A stretch of DNA of 64,000 nucleotides from assembly GCA_037893245.1 (NCBI GenBank), contig JBAIAA010000523.1:62001-126000 (forward strand), given 5' to 3'. The position numbers and the translations under genes are program-made. This DNA is from Crossaster papposus (Eukaryota; Echinodermata; Asteroidea; Velatida; Solasteridae). The notes below the pieces were generated by a model. It saw only the letters and a list, made by a program, of their open reading frames with translations. It was not told the origin of the DNA and did no database searches. The number at the start of each line of letters is the position of its first letter. Positions within the stretch are counted from its first letter, which is position 1. Shown piece by piece: positions 1-13,740 of the stretch.

Positions 1-3000
1 AACACTGTTCGGTTGTTTTCACCGTCAGAACACGAAATGAACGACCAACACTCCCAAATGGTCTATAGAGGGCATTAGGCCTAACAAACACTTTTCGGTT
101 GTTTTCACCGTCAGAACACGAAATGAACGACCAACACTCCCAAATGGTCTATAGAGCCCATTTAGCCTAACAAACACGTTTCGGTTTTTTTCACCGTCAG
201 AACACAAAATGAACGACCAACACTCCCAAATGGTCTATAGAGCGCATTGGGCCTAACAAACACTGTTCGGTTGTTTTCACCGTCAGAACACGAAATGAAC
301 GACCAACACTCCCAAATGGTCTATAGAGCCCATTTAGCCTAACAAACACGTTTCGGGTTTTTTCACCGTCAGAACACAAAATGAACGACCAACACTCCCA
401 AATGGTCTATAGAGCGCATTGGGCCTAACAAACACTGTTCGGTTGTTTTCACCGTCAGAACACGAAATGAACGACCAACACTCCCAAATGGTCTATAGAG
501 CCCATTTAGCCTAACAAACACTTTTCGGTTTTTTTCACCTTCAGAACACAAAATGAACGACCAACACTCCCAAATGGTCTATAGAGCGCATTGGGCCTAA
601 CAAACACGTTTCGGTTTTTTTCACCGTCAGAACACAAAATGAACGACCAACACTCCCAAATGGTCTATAGAGCGCATTGGGCCTAACAAACACTGTTCGG
701 TTGTTTTCACCGTCAGAACACGAAATGAACGACCAACACTCCCAAATGGTCTATAGAGCCCATTTAGCCTAACAAACATTTTTCGGTTTTTTTCACCTTC
801 AGAACACAAAATGAACGACCAACACTCCCAAATGGTCTATAGAGCGCATTGGGCCTAACAAACACTTTTCGGTTGTTTTCACCGTCAGAACACGAAATGA
901 AAGACCAACACTCCCAAATTGTCTATAGAGGGCATTAGGCCTAACAAACACTTTTCGGTTGTTTTCACCGTCAGAACACGAACGGAACGACCAACACTCC
1001 CAAATGGTCTATAGAGCCCATTTAGTCTAACAAACACGTTTCGGTTTTTTTCACCGTCAGAACACAAAATGAACGACCAACACTCCCAAATGGTCTATAG
1101 AGCGCATTGGGCCTAACAAACACTGTTCGGTTGTTTTCACCGTCAGAACACGAAATGAACGACCAACACTCCCAAATGGTCTATAGAGCCCATTTAGCCT
1201 AACAAACACTTTTCGGTTTTTTTCACCTTCAGAACACAAAATGAACGACCAACACTCCCAAATGGTCTATAGAGCGCATTGGGCCTAACAAACACTGTTC
1301 GGTTGTTTTCACCGTCAGAACACGAAATGAACGACCAACACTCCCAAATGGTCTATAGAGCCCATTTAGCCTAACAAACATTTTTCGGTTTTTTTCACCT
1401 TCAGAACACAAAATTAACGACCAACACTCCCAAATGGTCTATAGAGCGCATTGGGCCTAACAAACACTTTTCGGTTGTTTTCACCGTCAGAACACGAAAT
1501 GAAAGACCAACACTCCCAAATTGTCTATAGAGGGCATTAGGCCTAACAAACACTTTTCGGTTGTTTTCACCGTCAGAACACGAAATGAACGACCAACACT
1601 CCCAAATGGTCTATAGAGCCCATTTAGCCTAACAAACACGTTTCGGTTTTTTTCACCGTCAGAACACAAAATGAACGACCAACACTCCCAAATGGTCTAT
1701 AGAGCGCATTGGGCCTAACAAACACTGTTCGGTTGTTTTCACCGTCAGAACACGAAATGAACGACCAACACTCCCAAATGGTCTATAGAGCCCATTTAGC
1801 CTAACAAACACTGTTCGGTTGTTTTCACCGTCAGAACACGAAATGAACGACCAACACTCCCAAATGGTCTATAGAGCCCATTTAGCCTAACAAACACTTT
1901 CCGGTCTTTTTCACCTTCAGAACACAAAATGAACGACCAACACTCCCAAATGGTCTATAGAGCGCATTGGGCCTAACAAACACGTTTCGGTTTTTTTCAC
2001 CGTCAGAACACAAAATGAACGGCCGACACTCCCAAATGGTCTATAGAGCGCATTGGGCCTAACAAACACTGTTCGGTTGTTTTCACCGTCAGAACACGAA
2101 ATGAACGACCAACACTCCCAAATGGTCTATAGAGCCCATTTAGCCTAACAAACACGTTTCGGTTTTTTTCACCGTCAGAACACAAAATGAACGACCAACA
2201 CTCCCAAATGGTCTATAGAGCGCATTGGGCCTAACAAACACTGTTCGGTTGTTTTCACCGTCAGAACACGAAATGAACGACCAACACTCCCAAATGGTCT
2301 ATAGAGCCCATTTAGCCTAACAAACACGTTTCGGTTTTTTTCACCGTCAGAACACAAAATGAACGACCAACACTCCCAAATGGTCTATAGAGCGCATTGG
2401 GCCTAACAAACACTGTTCGGTTGTTTTCACCGTCAGAACACGAAATGAACGACCAACACTCCCAAATGGTCTATAGAGCCCATTTAGCCTAACAAACACG
2501 TTTCGGGTTTTTTCACCGTCAGAACACAAAATGAACGACCAACACTCCCAAATGGTCTATAGAGCGCATTGGGCCTAACAAACACTGTTCGGTTGTTTTC
2601 ACCGTCAGAACACGAAATGAATGACCAACACTCCCAAATGGTCTATAGAGCGCATTGGGCCTAACAAACACGTTTCGGTTTTTTTCACCTTCAGAACACA
2701 AAATGAACGACCAACACTCCCAAATGGTCTATAGAGCGCATTGGGCCTAACAAACACGTTTCGGTTTTTTTCACCGTCAGAACACAAAATGAACGACCAA
2801 CACTCCCAAATGGTCTATAGAGCGCATTGGGCCTAACAAACACTGTTCGGTTGTTTTCACCGTCAGAACACGAAATGAACGACCAACACTCCCAAATGGT
2901 CTATAGAGCCCATTTAGCCTAACAAACATTTTTCGGTTTTTTTCACCTTCAGAACACAAAATGAACGACCAACACTCCCAAATGGTCTATAGAGCGCATT

Positions 3001-6000
3001 GGGCCTAACAAACACTTTTCGGTTGTTTTCACCGTCAGAACACGAAATGAAAGACCAACACTCCCAAATTGTCTATAGAGGGCATTAGGCCTAACAAACA
3101 CTTTTCGGTTGTTTTCACCGTCAGAACACGAACGGAACGACCAACACTCCCAAATGGTCTATAGAGCCCATTTAGCCTAACAAACACGTTTCGGTTTTTT
3201 TCACCGTCAGAACACAAAATGAACGACCAACACTCCCAAATGGTCTATAGAGCGCATTGGGCCTAACAAACACTGTTCGGTTGTTTTCACCGTCAGAACA
3301 CGAAATGAACGACCAACACTCCCAAATGGTCTATAGAGCCCATTTAGCCTAACAAACACTTTTCGGGTTTTTTCACCGTTAGAACACAAATTGAACGACC
3401 AACACTCCCAAATTGTCTAAAGAGCGCAGTAGACCAAATGAACGACCAACACTCCTAAATGGTCTATAGAGCGCATTGGGCCTAACAAACACTGTTCGGT
3501 TGTTTTCACCGTCAGAACACGAAATGAACGACCAACACTCCCAAATGGTCTATAGAGCCCATTTAGCCTAACAAATATTTTTCGGTTTTTTTCACCTTCA
3601 GAACACAAAATGAACGACCAACACTCCCAAATGGTCTATAGAGCGCATTGGGCCTAACAAACACTTTTCGGTTGTTTTCACCGTCAGAACAAGAAATGAA
3701 AGACCAACACTCCCAAATTGTCTATAGAGGGCATTAGGCCTAACAAACACTTTTCGGTTGTTTTCACCGTCAGAACACGAACGGAACGACCAACACTCCC
3801 AAATGGTCTATAGAGCCCATTTAGCCTAACAAACACGTTTCGGTTTTTTTCACCGTCAGAACACAAAATGAACGACCAACACTCCCAAATGGTCTATAGA
3901 GCGCATTGGGCCTAACAAACACTGTTCGGTTGTTTTCACCGTCAGAACACGAAATGAACGACCAACACTCCCAAATGGTCTATAGAGCCCATTTAGCCTA
4001 ACAAACACTTTTCGGTTTTTTTCACCTTCAGAACACAAAATGAACGACCAACACTCCCAAATGGTCTATAGAGCGCATTGGGCCTAACAAACACTGTTCG
4101 GTTGTTTTCACCGTCAGAACACGAAATGAACGACCAACACTCCCAAATGGTCTATAGAGGGCATTAGGCCTAACAAACACTTTTCGGTTGTTTACACCGT
4201 CAGAACACGAAATGAACGACCAACACTCCCAAATGGTCTATAGAGCCCATTTAGCCTAACAAACACGTTTCGGGTTTTTTCACCGTCAGAACACAAAATG
4301 AACGACCAACACTCCCAAATGGTCTATAGAGCGCATTGGGCCTAACAAACACTGTTCGGTTGTTTTTACCGTCAGAACACGAAATGAACGACCAACACTC
4401 CCAAATGGTCTATAGAGCCCATTTAGCCTAACAAACACGTTTCGGTTTTTTTCACCGTCAGAACACAAAATGAACGACCAACACTCCCAAATGGTCTATA
4501 GAGCGCATTGGGCCTAACAAACACTGTTCGGTTGTTTTCACCGTCAGAACACGAAATGAACGACCAACACTCCCAAATGGTCTATAGAGCCCATTTAGCC
4601 TAACAAACACTTTTCGGTTTTTTTCACCTTCAGAACACAAAATGAACGACCAACACTCCCAAATGGTCTATAGAGCGCATTGGGCCTAACAAACACGTTT
4701 CGGTTTTTTTCACCGTCAGAACACAAAATGAACGACCAACACTCCCAAATGGTCTATAGAGCGCATTGGGCCTAACAAACACTGTTCGGTTGTTTTCACC
4801 GTCAGAACACGAAATGAACGACCAACACTCCCAAATGGTCTATAGAGCCCATTTAGCCTAACAAACATTTTTCGGTTTTTTTCACCTTCAGAACACAAAA
4901 TGAACGACCAACACTCCCAAATGGTCTATAGAGCGCATTGGGCCTAACAAACACTTTTCGGTTGTTTTCACCGTCAGAACACGAAATGAAAGACCAACAC
5001 TCCCAAATTGTCTATAGAGGGCATTAGGCCTAACAAACACTTTTCGGTTGTTTTCACCGTCAGAACACGAACGGAACGACCAACACTCCCAAATGGTCTA
5101 TAGAGCCCATTTAGCCTAACAAACACGTTTCGGTTTTTTTCACCGTCAGAACACAAAATGAACGACCAACACTCCCAAATGGTCTATAGAGCGCATTGGG
5201 CCTAACAAACACTGTTCGGTTGTTTTCACCGTCAGAACACGAAATGAACGACCAACACTCCCAAATGGTCTATAGAGCCCATTTAGCCTAACAAACACTT
5301 TTCGGTTTTTTTCACCTTCAGAACACAAAATGAACGACCAACACTCCCAAATGGTCTATAGAGCGCATTGGGCCTAACAAACACTGTTCGGTTGTTTTCA
5401 CCGTCAGAACACGAAATGAACGACCAACACTCCCAAATGGTCTATAGAGCCCATTTAGCCTAACAAACATTTTTCGGTTTTTTTCACCTTCAGAACACAA
5501 AATGAACGACCAACACTCCCAAATGGTCTATAGAGCGCATTGGGCCTAACAAACACTTTTCGGTTGTTTTCACCGTCAGAACACGAAATGAAAGACCAAC
5601 ACTCCCAAATTGTCTATAGAGGGCATTAGGCCTAACAAACACTTTTCGGTTGTTTTCACCGTCAGAACACGAAATGAACGACCAACACTCCCAAATGGTC
5701 TATAGAGCCCATTTAGCCTAACAAACACGTTTCGGTTTTTTTCACCGTCAGAACACAAAATGAACGACCAACACTCCCAAATGGTCTATAGAGCGCATTG
5801 GGCCTAACAAACACTGTTCGGTTGTTTTCACCGTCAGAACACGAAATGAACGACCAACACTCCCAAATGGTCTATAGAGCCCATTTAGCCTAACAAACAC
5901 TGTTCGGTTGTTTTCACCGTCAGAACACGAAATGAACGACCAACACTCCCAAATGGTCTATAGAGCCCATTTAGCCTAACAAACACTTTCCGGTCTTTTT

Positions 6001-9000
6001 CACCTTCAGAACACAAAATGAACGACCAACACTCCCAAATGGTCTATAGAGCGCATTGGGCCTAACAAACACGTTTCGGTTTTTTTCACCGTCAGAACAC
6101 AAAATGAACGGCCGACACTCCCAAATGGTCTATAGAGCGCATTGGGCCTAACAAACACTGTTCGGTTGTTTTCACCGTCAGAACACGAAATGAACGACCA
6201 ACACTCCCAAATGGTCTATAGAGCCCATTTAGCCTAACAAACACGTTTCGGTTTTTTTCACCGTCAGAACACAAAATGAACGACCAACACTCCCAAATGG
6301 TCTATAGAGCGCATTGGGCCTAACAAACACTGTTCGGTTGTTTTCACCGTCAGAACACGAAATGAACGACCAACACTCCCAAATGGTCTATAGAGCCCAT
6401 TTAGCCTAACAAACACTTTTCGGTTTTGTTCACCTTCAGAACACAAAATGAACGACCAACACTCCCAAATGGTCTATAGAGCGCATTGGGCCTAACAAAC
6501 ACGTTTCGGTTTTTTTCACCGTCAGAACACAAAATGAACGACCAACACTCCCAAATGGTCTATAGAGCGCATTGGGCCTAACAAACACTGTTCGGTTGTT
6601 TTCACCGTCAGAACACGAAATGAACGACCAACACTCCCAAATGGTCTATAGAGCCCATTTAGCCTAACAAACATTTTTCGGTTTTTTTCACCTTCAGAAC
6701 ACAAAATGAACGACCAACACTCCCAAATGGTCTATAGAGCGCATTGGGCCTAACAAACACTTTTCGGTTGTTTTCACCGTCAGAACACGAAATGAAAGAC
6801 CAACACTCCCAAATTGTCTATAGAGGGCATTAGGCCTAACAAACACTTTTCGGTTGTTTTCACCGTCAGAACACGAACGGAACGACCAACACTCCCAAAT
6901 GGTCTATAGAGCCCATTTAGCCTAACAAACACGTTTCGGTTTTTTTCACCGTCAGAACACAAAATGAACGACCAACACTCCCAAATGGTCTATAGAGCGC
7001 ATTGGGCCTAACAAACACTGTTCGGTTGTTTTCACCGTCAGAACACGAAATGAACGACCAACACTCCCAAATGGTCTATAGAGCCCATTTAGCCTAACAA
7101 ACACTTTTCGGTTTTTTTCACCTTCAGAACACAAAATGAACGACCAACACTCCCAAATGGTCTATAGAGCGCATTGGGCCTAACAAACACTGTTCGGTTG
7201 TTTTCACCGTCAGAACACGAAATGAACGACCAACACTCCCAAATGGTCTATAGAGCCCATTTAGCCTAACAAACATTTTTCGGTTTTTTTCACCTTCAGA
7301 ACACAAAATGAACGACCAACACTCCCAAATGGTCTATAGAGCGCATTGGGCCTAACAAACACTTTTCGGTTGTTTTCACCGTCAGAACACGAAATGAAAG
7401 ACCAACACTCCCAAATTGTCTATAGAGGGCATTAGGCCTAACAAACACTTTTCGGTTGTTTTCACCGTCAGAACACGAAATGAACGACCAACACTCCCAA
7501 ATGGTCTATAGAGCCCATTTAGCCTAACAAACACGTTTCGGTTTTTTTCACCGTCAGAACACAAAATGAACGACCAACACTCCCAAATGGTCTATAGAGC
7601 GCATTGGGCCTAACAAACACTGTTCGGTTGTTTTCACCGTCAGAACACGAAATGAACGACCAACACTCCCAAATGGTCTATAGAGCCCATTTAGCCTAAC
7701 AAACACTGTTCGGTTGTTTTCACCGTCAGAACACGAAATGAACGACCAACACTCCCAAATGGTCTATAGAGCCCATTTAGCCTAACAAACACTTTCCGGT
7801 CTTTTTCACCTTCAGAACACAAAATGAACGACCAACACTCCCAAATGGTCTATAGAGCGCATTGGGCCTAACAAACACGTTTCGGTTTTTTTCACCGTCA
7901 GAACACAAAATGAACGGCCGACACTCCCAAATGGTCTATAGAGCGCATTGGGCCTAACAAACACTGTTCGGTTGTTTTCACCGTCAGAACACGAAATGAA
8001 CGACCAACACTCCCAAATGGTCTATAGAGCCCATTTAGCCTAACAAACACGTTTCGGTTTTTTTCACCGTCAGAACACAAATTGAACGACCAACACTCCC
8101 AAATGGTCTATAGAGCGCATTGGGCCTAACAAACACTGTTCGGTTGTTTTCACCGTCAGAACACGAAATGAACGACCAACACTCCCAAATGGTCTATAGA
8201 GCCCATTTAGCCTAACAAACACTTTTCGGTTTTTTTCACCTTCAGAACACAAAATGAACGACCAACACTCCCAAATGGTCTATAGAGCGCATTGGGCCTA
8301 ACAAACACTTTTCGGTTGTTTTCACCGTCAGAACACGAAATGAAAGACCAACACTCCCAAATTGTCTATAGAGGGCATTAGGCCTAACAAACACTTTTCG
8401 GTTGTTTTCACCGTCAGAACACGAAATGAACGACCAACACTCCCAAATGGTCTATAGAGCCCATTTAGCCTAACAAACACGTTTCGGTTTTTTTCACCGT
8501 CAGAACACAAAATGAACGACCAACACTCCCAAATGGTCTATAGAGCGCATTGGGCCTAACAAACACTGTTCGGTTGTTTTCACCGTCAGAACACGAAATG
8601 AACGACCAACACTCCCAAATGGTCTATAGAGCCCATTTAGCCTAACAAACACTGTTCGGTTGTTTTCACCGTCAGAACACGAAATGAACGACCAACACTC
8701 CCAAATGGTCTATAGAGCCCATTTAGCCTAACAAACACTTTCCGGTCTTTTTCACCTTCAGAACACAAAATGAACGACCAACACTCCCAAATGGTCTATA
8801 GAGCGCATTGGGCCTAACAAACACGTTTCGGTTTTTTTCACCGTCAGAACACAAAATGAACGGCCGACACTCCCAAATGGTCTATAGAGCGCATTGGGCC
8901 TAACAAACACTGTTCGGTTGTTTTCACCGTCAGAACACGAAATGAACGACCAACACTCCCAAATGGTCTATAGAGCCCATTTAGCCTAACAAACACGTTT

Positions 9001-12000
9001 CGGTTTTTTTCACCGTCAGAACACAAAATGAACGACCAACACTCCCAAATGGTCTATAGAGCGCATTGGGCCTAACAAACACTGTTCGGTTGTTTTCACC
9101 GTCAGAACACGAAATGAACGACCAACACTCCCAAATGGTCTATAGAGCCCATTTAGCCTAACAAACACTTTTCGGTTTTTTTCACCTTCAGAACACAAAA
9201 TGAACGACCAACACTCCCAAATGGTCTATAGAGCGCATTGGGCCTAACAAACACGTTTCGGTTTTTTTCACCGTCAGAACACAAAATGAACGACCAACAC
9301 TCCCAAATGGTCTATAGAGCGCATTGGGCCTAACAAACACTGTTCGGTTGTTTTCACCGTCAGAACACGAAATGAACGACCAACACTCCCAAATGGTCTA
9401 TAGAGCCCATTTAGCCTAACAAACATTTTTCGGTTTTTTTCACCTTCAGAACACAAAATGAACGACCAACACTCCCAAATGGTCTATAGAGCGCATTGGG
9501 CCTAACAAACACTTTTCGGTTGTTTTCACCGTCAGAACACGAAATGAAAGACCAACACTCCCAAATTGTCTATAGAGGGCATTAGGCCTAACAAACACTT
9601 TTCGGTTGTTTTCACCGTCAGAACACGAACGGAACGACCAACACTCCCAAATGGTCTATAGAGCCCATTTAGCCTAACAAACACGTTTCGGTTTTTTTCA
9701 CCGTCAGAACACAAAATGAACGACCAACACTCCCAAATGGTCTATAGAGCGCATTGGGCCTAACAAACACTGTTCGGTTGTTTTCACCGTCAGAACACGA
9801 AATGAACGACCAACACTCCCAAATGGTCTATAGAGCCCATTTAGCCTAACAAACACTTTTCGGTTTTTTTCACCTTCAGAACACAAAATGAACGACCAAC
9901 ACTCCCAAATGGTCTATAGAGCGCATTGGGCCTAACAAACACTGTTCGGTTGTTTTCACCGTCAGAACACGAAATGAACGACCAACACTCCCAAATGGTC
10001 TATAGAGCCCATTTAGCCTAACAAACATTTTTCGGTTTTTTTCACCTTCAGAACACAAAATGAACGACCAACACTCCCAAATGGTCTATAGAGCGCATTG
10101 GGCCTAACAAACACTTTTCGGTTGTTTTCACCGTCAGAACACGAAATGAAAGACCAACACTCCCAAATTGTCTATAGAGGGCATTAGGCCTAACAAACAC
10201 TTTTCGGTTGTTTTCACCGTCAGAACACGAAATGAACGACCAACACTCCCAAATGGTCTATAGAGCCCATTTAGCCTAACAAACACGTTTCGGTTTTTTT
10301 CACCGTCAGAACACAAAATGAACGACCAACACTCCCAAATGGTCTATAGAGCGCATTGGGCCTAACAAACACTGTTCGGTTGTTTTCACCGTCAGAACAC
10401 GAAATGAACGACCAACACTCCCAAATGGTCTATAGAGCCCATTTAGCCTAACAAACACTGTTCGGTTGTTTTCACCGTCAGAACACGAAATGAACGACCA
10501 ACACTCCCAAATGGTCTATAGAGCCCATTTAGCCTAACAAACACTTTCCGGTCTTTTTCACCTTCAGAACACAAAATGAACGACCAACACTCCCAAATGG
10601 TCTATAGAGCGCATTGGGCCTAACAAACACGTTTCGTTTTTTTTCACCGTCAGAACACAAAATGAACGGCCGACACTCCCAAATGATCTATAGAGCGCAT
10701 TGGGCCTAACAAACACTGTTCGGTTGTTTTCACCGTCAGAACACGAAATGAACGACCAACACTCCCAAATGGTCTATAGAGCCCATTTAGCCTAACAAAC
10801 ATTTTTCGGTTTTTTTCACCTTCAGAACACAAAATGAACGACCAACACTCCCAAATGGTCTATAGAGCGCATTGGGCCTAACAAACACTTTTCGGTTGTT
10901 TTCACCGTCAGAACACGAAATGAAAGACCAACACTCCCAAATTGTCTATAGAGGGCATTAGGCCTAACAAACACTTTTCGGTTGTTTTCACCGTCAGAAC
11001 ACGAAATGAACGACCAACACTCCCAAATGGTCTATAGAGCCCATTTAGCCTAACAAACACGTTTCGGTTTTTTTCACCGTCAGAACACAAAATGAACGAC
11101 CAACACTCCCAAATGGTCTATAGAGCGCATTGGGCCTAACAAACACTTTTCGGTTGTTTTCACCGTCAGAACACGAACGGAACGACCAACACTCCCAAAT
11201 GGTCTATAGAGCCCATTTAGCCTAACAAACACGTTTCGGTTTTTTTCACCGTCAGAACACAAAATGAACGACCAACACTCCCAAATGGTCTATAGAGCGC
11301 ATTGGGCCTAACAAACACTGTTCGGTTGTTTTCACCGTCAGAACACGAAATGAACGACCAACACTCCCAAATGGTCTATAGAGCCCATTTAGCCTAACAA
11401 ACACTTTTCGGTTTTTTTCACCTTCAGAACACAAAATGAACGACCAACACTCCCAAATGGTCTATAGAGCGCATTGGGCCTAACAAACACTGTTCGGTTG
11501 TTTTCACCGTCAGAACACGAAATGAACGACCAACACTCCCAAATGGTCTATAGAGCCCATTTAGCCTAACAAACATTTTTCGGTTTTTTTCACCTTCAGA
11601 ACACAAAATGAACGACCAACACTCCCAAATGGTCTATAGAGCGCATTGGGCCTAACAAACACTTTTCGGTTGTTTTCACCGTCAGAACACGAAATGAAAG
11701 ACCAACACTCCCAAATTGTCTATAGAGGGCATTAGGCCTAACAAACACTTTTCGGTTGTTTTCACCGTCAGAACACGAAATGAACGACCAACACTCCCAA
11801 ATGGTCTATAGAGCCCATTTAGCCTAACAAACACGTTTCGGTTTTTTTCACCGTCAGAACACAAAATGAACGACCAACACTCCCAAATGGTCTATAGAGC
11901 GCATTGGGCCTAACAAACACTGTTCGGTTGTTTTCACCGTCAGAACACGAAATGAACGACCAACACTCCCAAATGGTCTATAGAGCCCATTTAGCCTAAC

Positions 12001-13740
12001 AAACACTGTTCGGTTGTTTTCACCGTCAGAACACGAAATGAACGACCAACACTCCCAAATGGTCTATAGAGCCCATTTAGCCTAACAAACACTTTCCGGT
12101 CTTTTTCACCTTCAGAACACAAAATGAACGACCAACACTCCCAAATGGTCTATAGAGCGCATTGGGCCTAACAAACACGTTTCGTTTTTTTTCACCGTCA
12201 GAACACAAAATGAACGGCCGACACTCCCAAATGATCTATAGAGCGCATTGGGCCTAACAAACACTGTTCGGTTGTTTTCACCGTCAGAACACGAAATGAA
12301 CGACCAACACTCCCAAATGGTCTATAGAGCCCATTTAGCCTAACAAACATTTTTCGGTTTTTTTCACCTTCAGAACACAAAATGAACGACCAACACTCCC
12401 AAATGGTCTATAGAGCGCATTGGGCCTAACAAACACTTTTCGGTTGTTTTCACCGTCAGAACACGAAATGAAAGACCAACACTCCCAAATTGTCTATAGA
12501 GGGCATTAGGCCTAACAAACACTTTTCGGTTGTTTTCACCGTCAGAACACGAAATGAACGACCAACACTCCCAAATGGTCTATAGAGCCCATTTAGCCTA
12601 ACAAACACGTTTCGGTTTTTTTCACCGTCAGAACACAAAATGAACGACCAACACTCCCAAATGGTCTATAGAGCGCATTGGGCCTAACAAACACTGTTCG
12701 GTTGTTTTCACCGTCAGAACACGAAATGAACGACCAACACTCCCAAATGGTCTATAGATCCCATTTAGCCTAACAAACACTTTTCGGTTTTTTTCACCTT
12801 CAAAACACAAAATGAACGACCAACACTCCCAAATGGTCTATAGAGCGCATTGGGCCTAACAAACACGTTTCGTTTTTTTTCACCGTCAGAACACAAAATG
12901 AACGGCCGACACTCCCAAATGATCTATAGAGCGCATTGGGCCTAACAAACACTGTTCGGTTGTTTTCACCGTCAGAACACGAAATGAACGACCAACACTC
13001 CCAAATGGTCTATAGAGCCCATTTAGCCTAACAAACATTTTTCGGTTTTTTTCACCTTCAGAACACAAAATGAACGACCAACACTCCCAAATGGTCTATA
13101 GAGCGCATTGGGCCTAACAAACACTTTTCGGTTGTTTTCACCGTCAGAACACGAAATGAAAGACCAACACTCCCAAATTGTCTATAGAGGGCATTAGGCC
13201 TAACAAACACTTTTCGGTTGTTTTCACCGTCAGAACACGAAATGAACGACCAACACTCCCAAATGGTCTATAGAGCCCATTTAGCCTAACAAACACGTTT
13301 CGGTTTTTTTCACCGTCAGAACACAAAATGAACGACCAACACTCCCAAATGGTCTATAGAGCGCATTGGGCCTAACAAACACTGTTCGGTTGTTTTCACC
13401 GTCAGAACACGAAATGAACGACCAACACTCCCAAATGGTCTATAGATCCCATTTAGCCTAACAAACACTTTTCGTTTTTTTTCACCTTCAAAACACAAAA
13501 TGAACGACCAACACTCCCAAATGGTCTATAGAGCGCATTGGGCCTAACAAACACGTTTCGGTTTTTTTCACCGTCAGAACACAAAATGAACGACCAACAC
13601 TCCCAAATGGTCTATTGAGCGCATTGGGCCTAACAAACACTGTTCGGTTGTTTTCACCGTCAGAACACGAAATGAACGACCAACACTCCCAAATGGTCTA
13701 TAGAGCCCATTTAGCCTAACAAACATTTTTCGGTTTTTTT
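1..13740. repeat. Left satellite domain, 8- to 21-monomer higher-order repeats
   Basis: A diagnostic monomer pair (GAAAGACCAACAC followed by TTGTCTATAGAGGG) recurs with spacings of 1806, 946, 774 and 688 bp. These are 21, 11, 9 and 8 monomers, so the higher-order unit has been lengthened and shortened in whole monomers. A second diagnostic monomer with ACGGCCGACAC recurs with the same spacings. One partial monomer near 3410-3440 shifts the register by 47 bp. Copies of the long unit are almost identical, which indicates recent amplification by unequal exchange. Confidence 0.85.
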
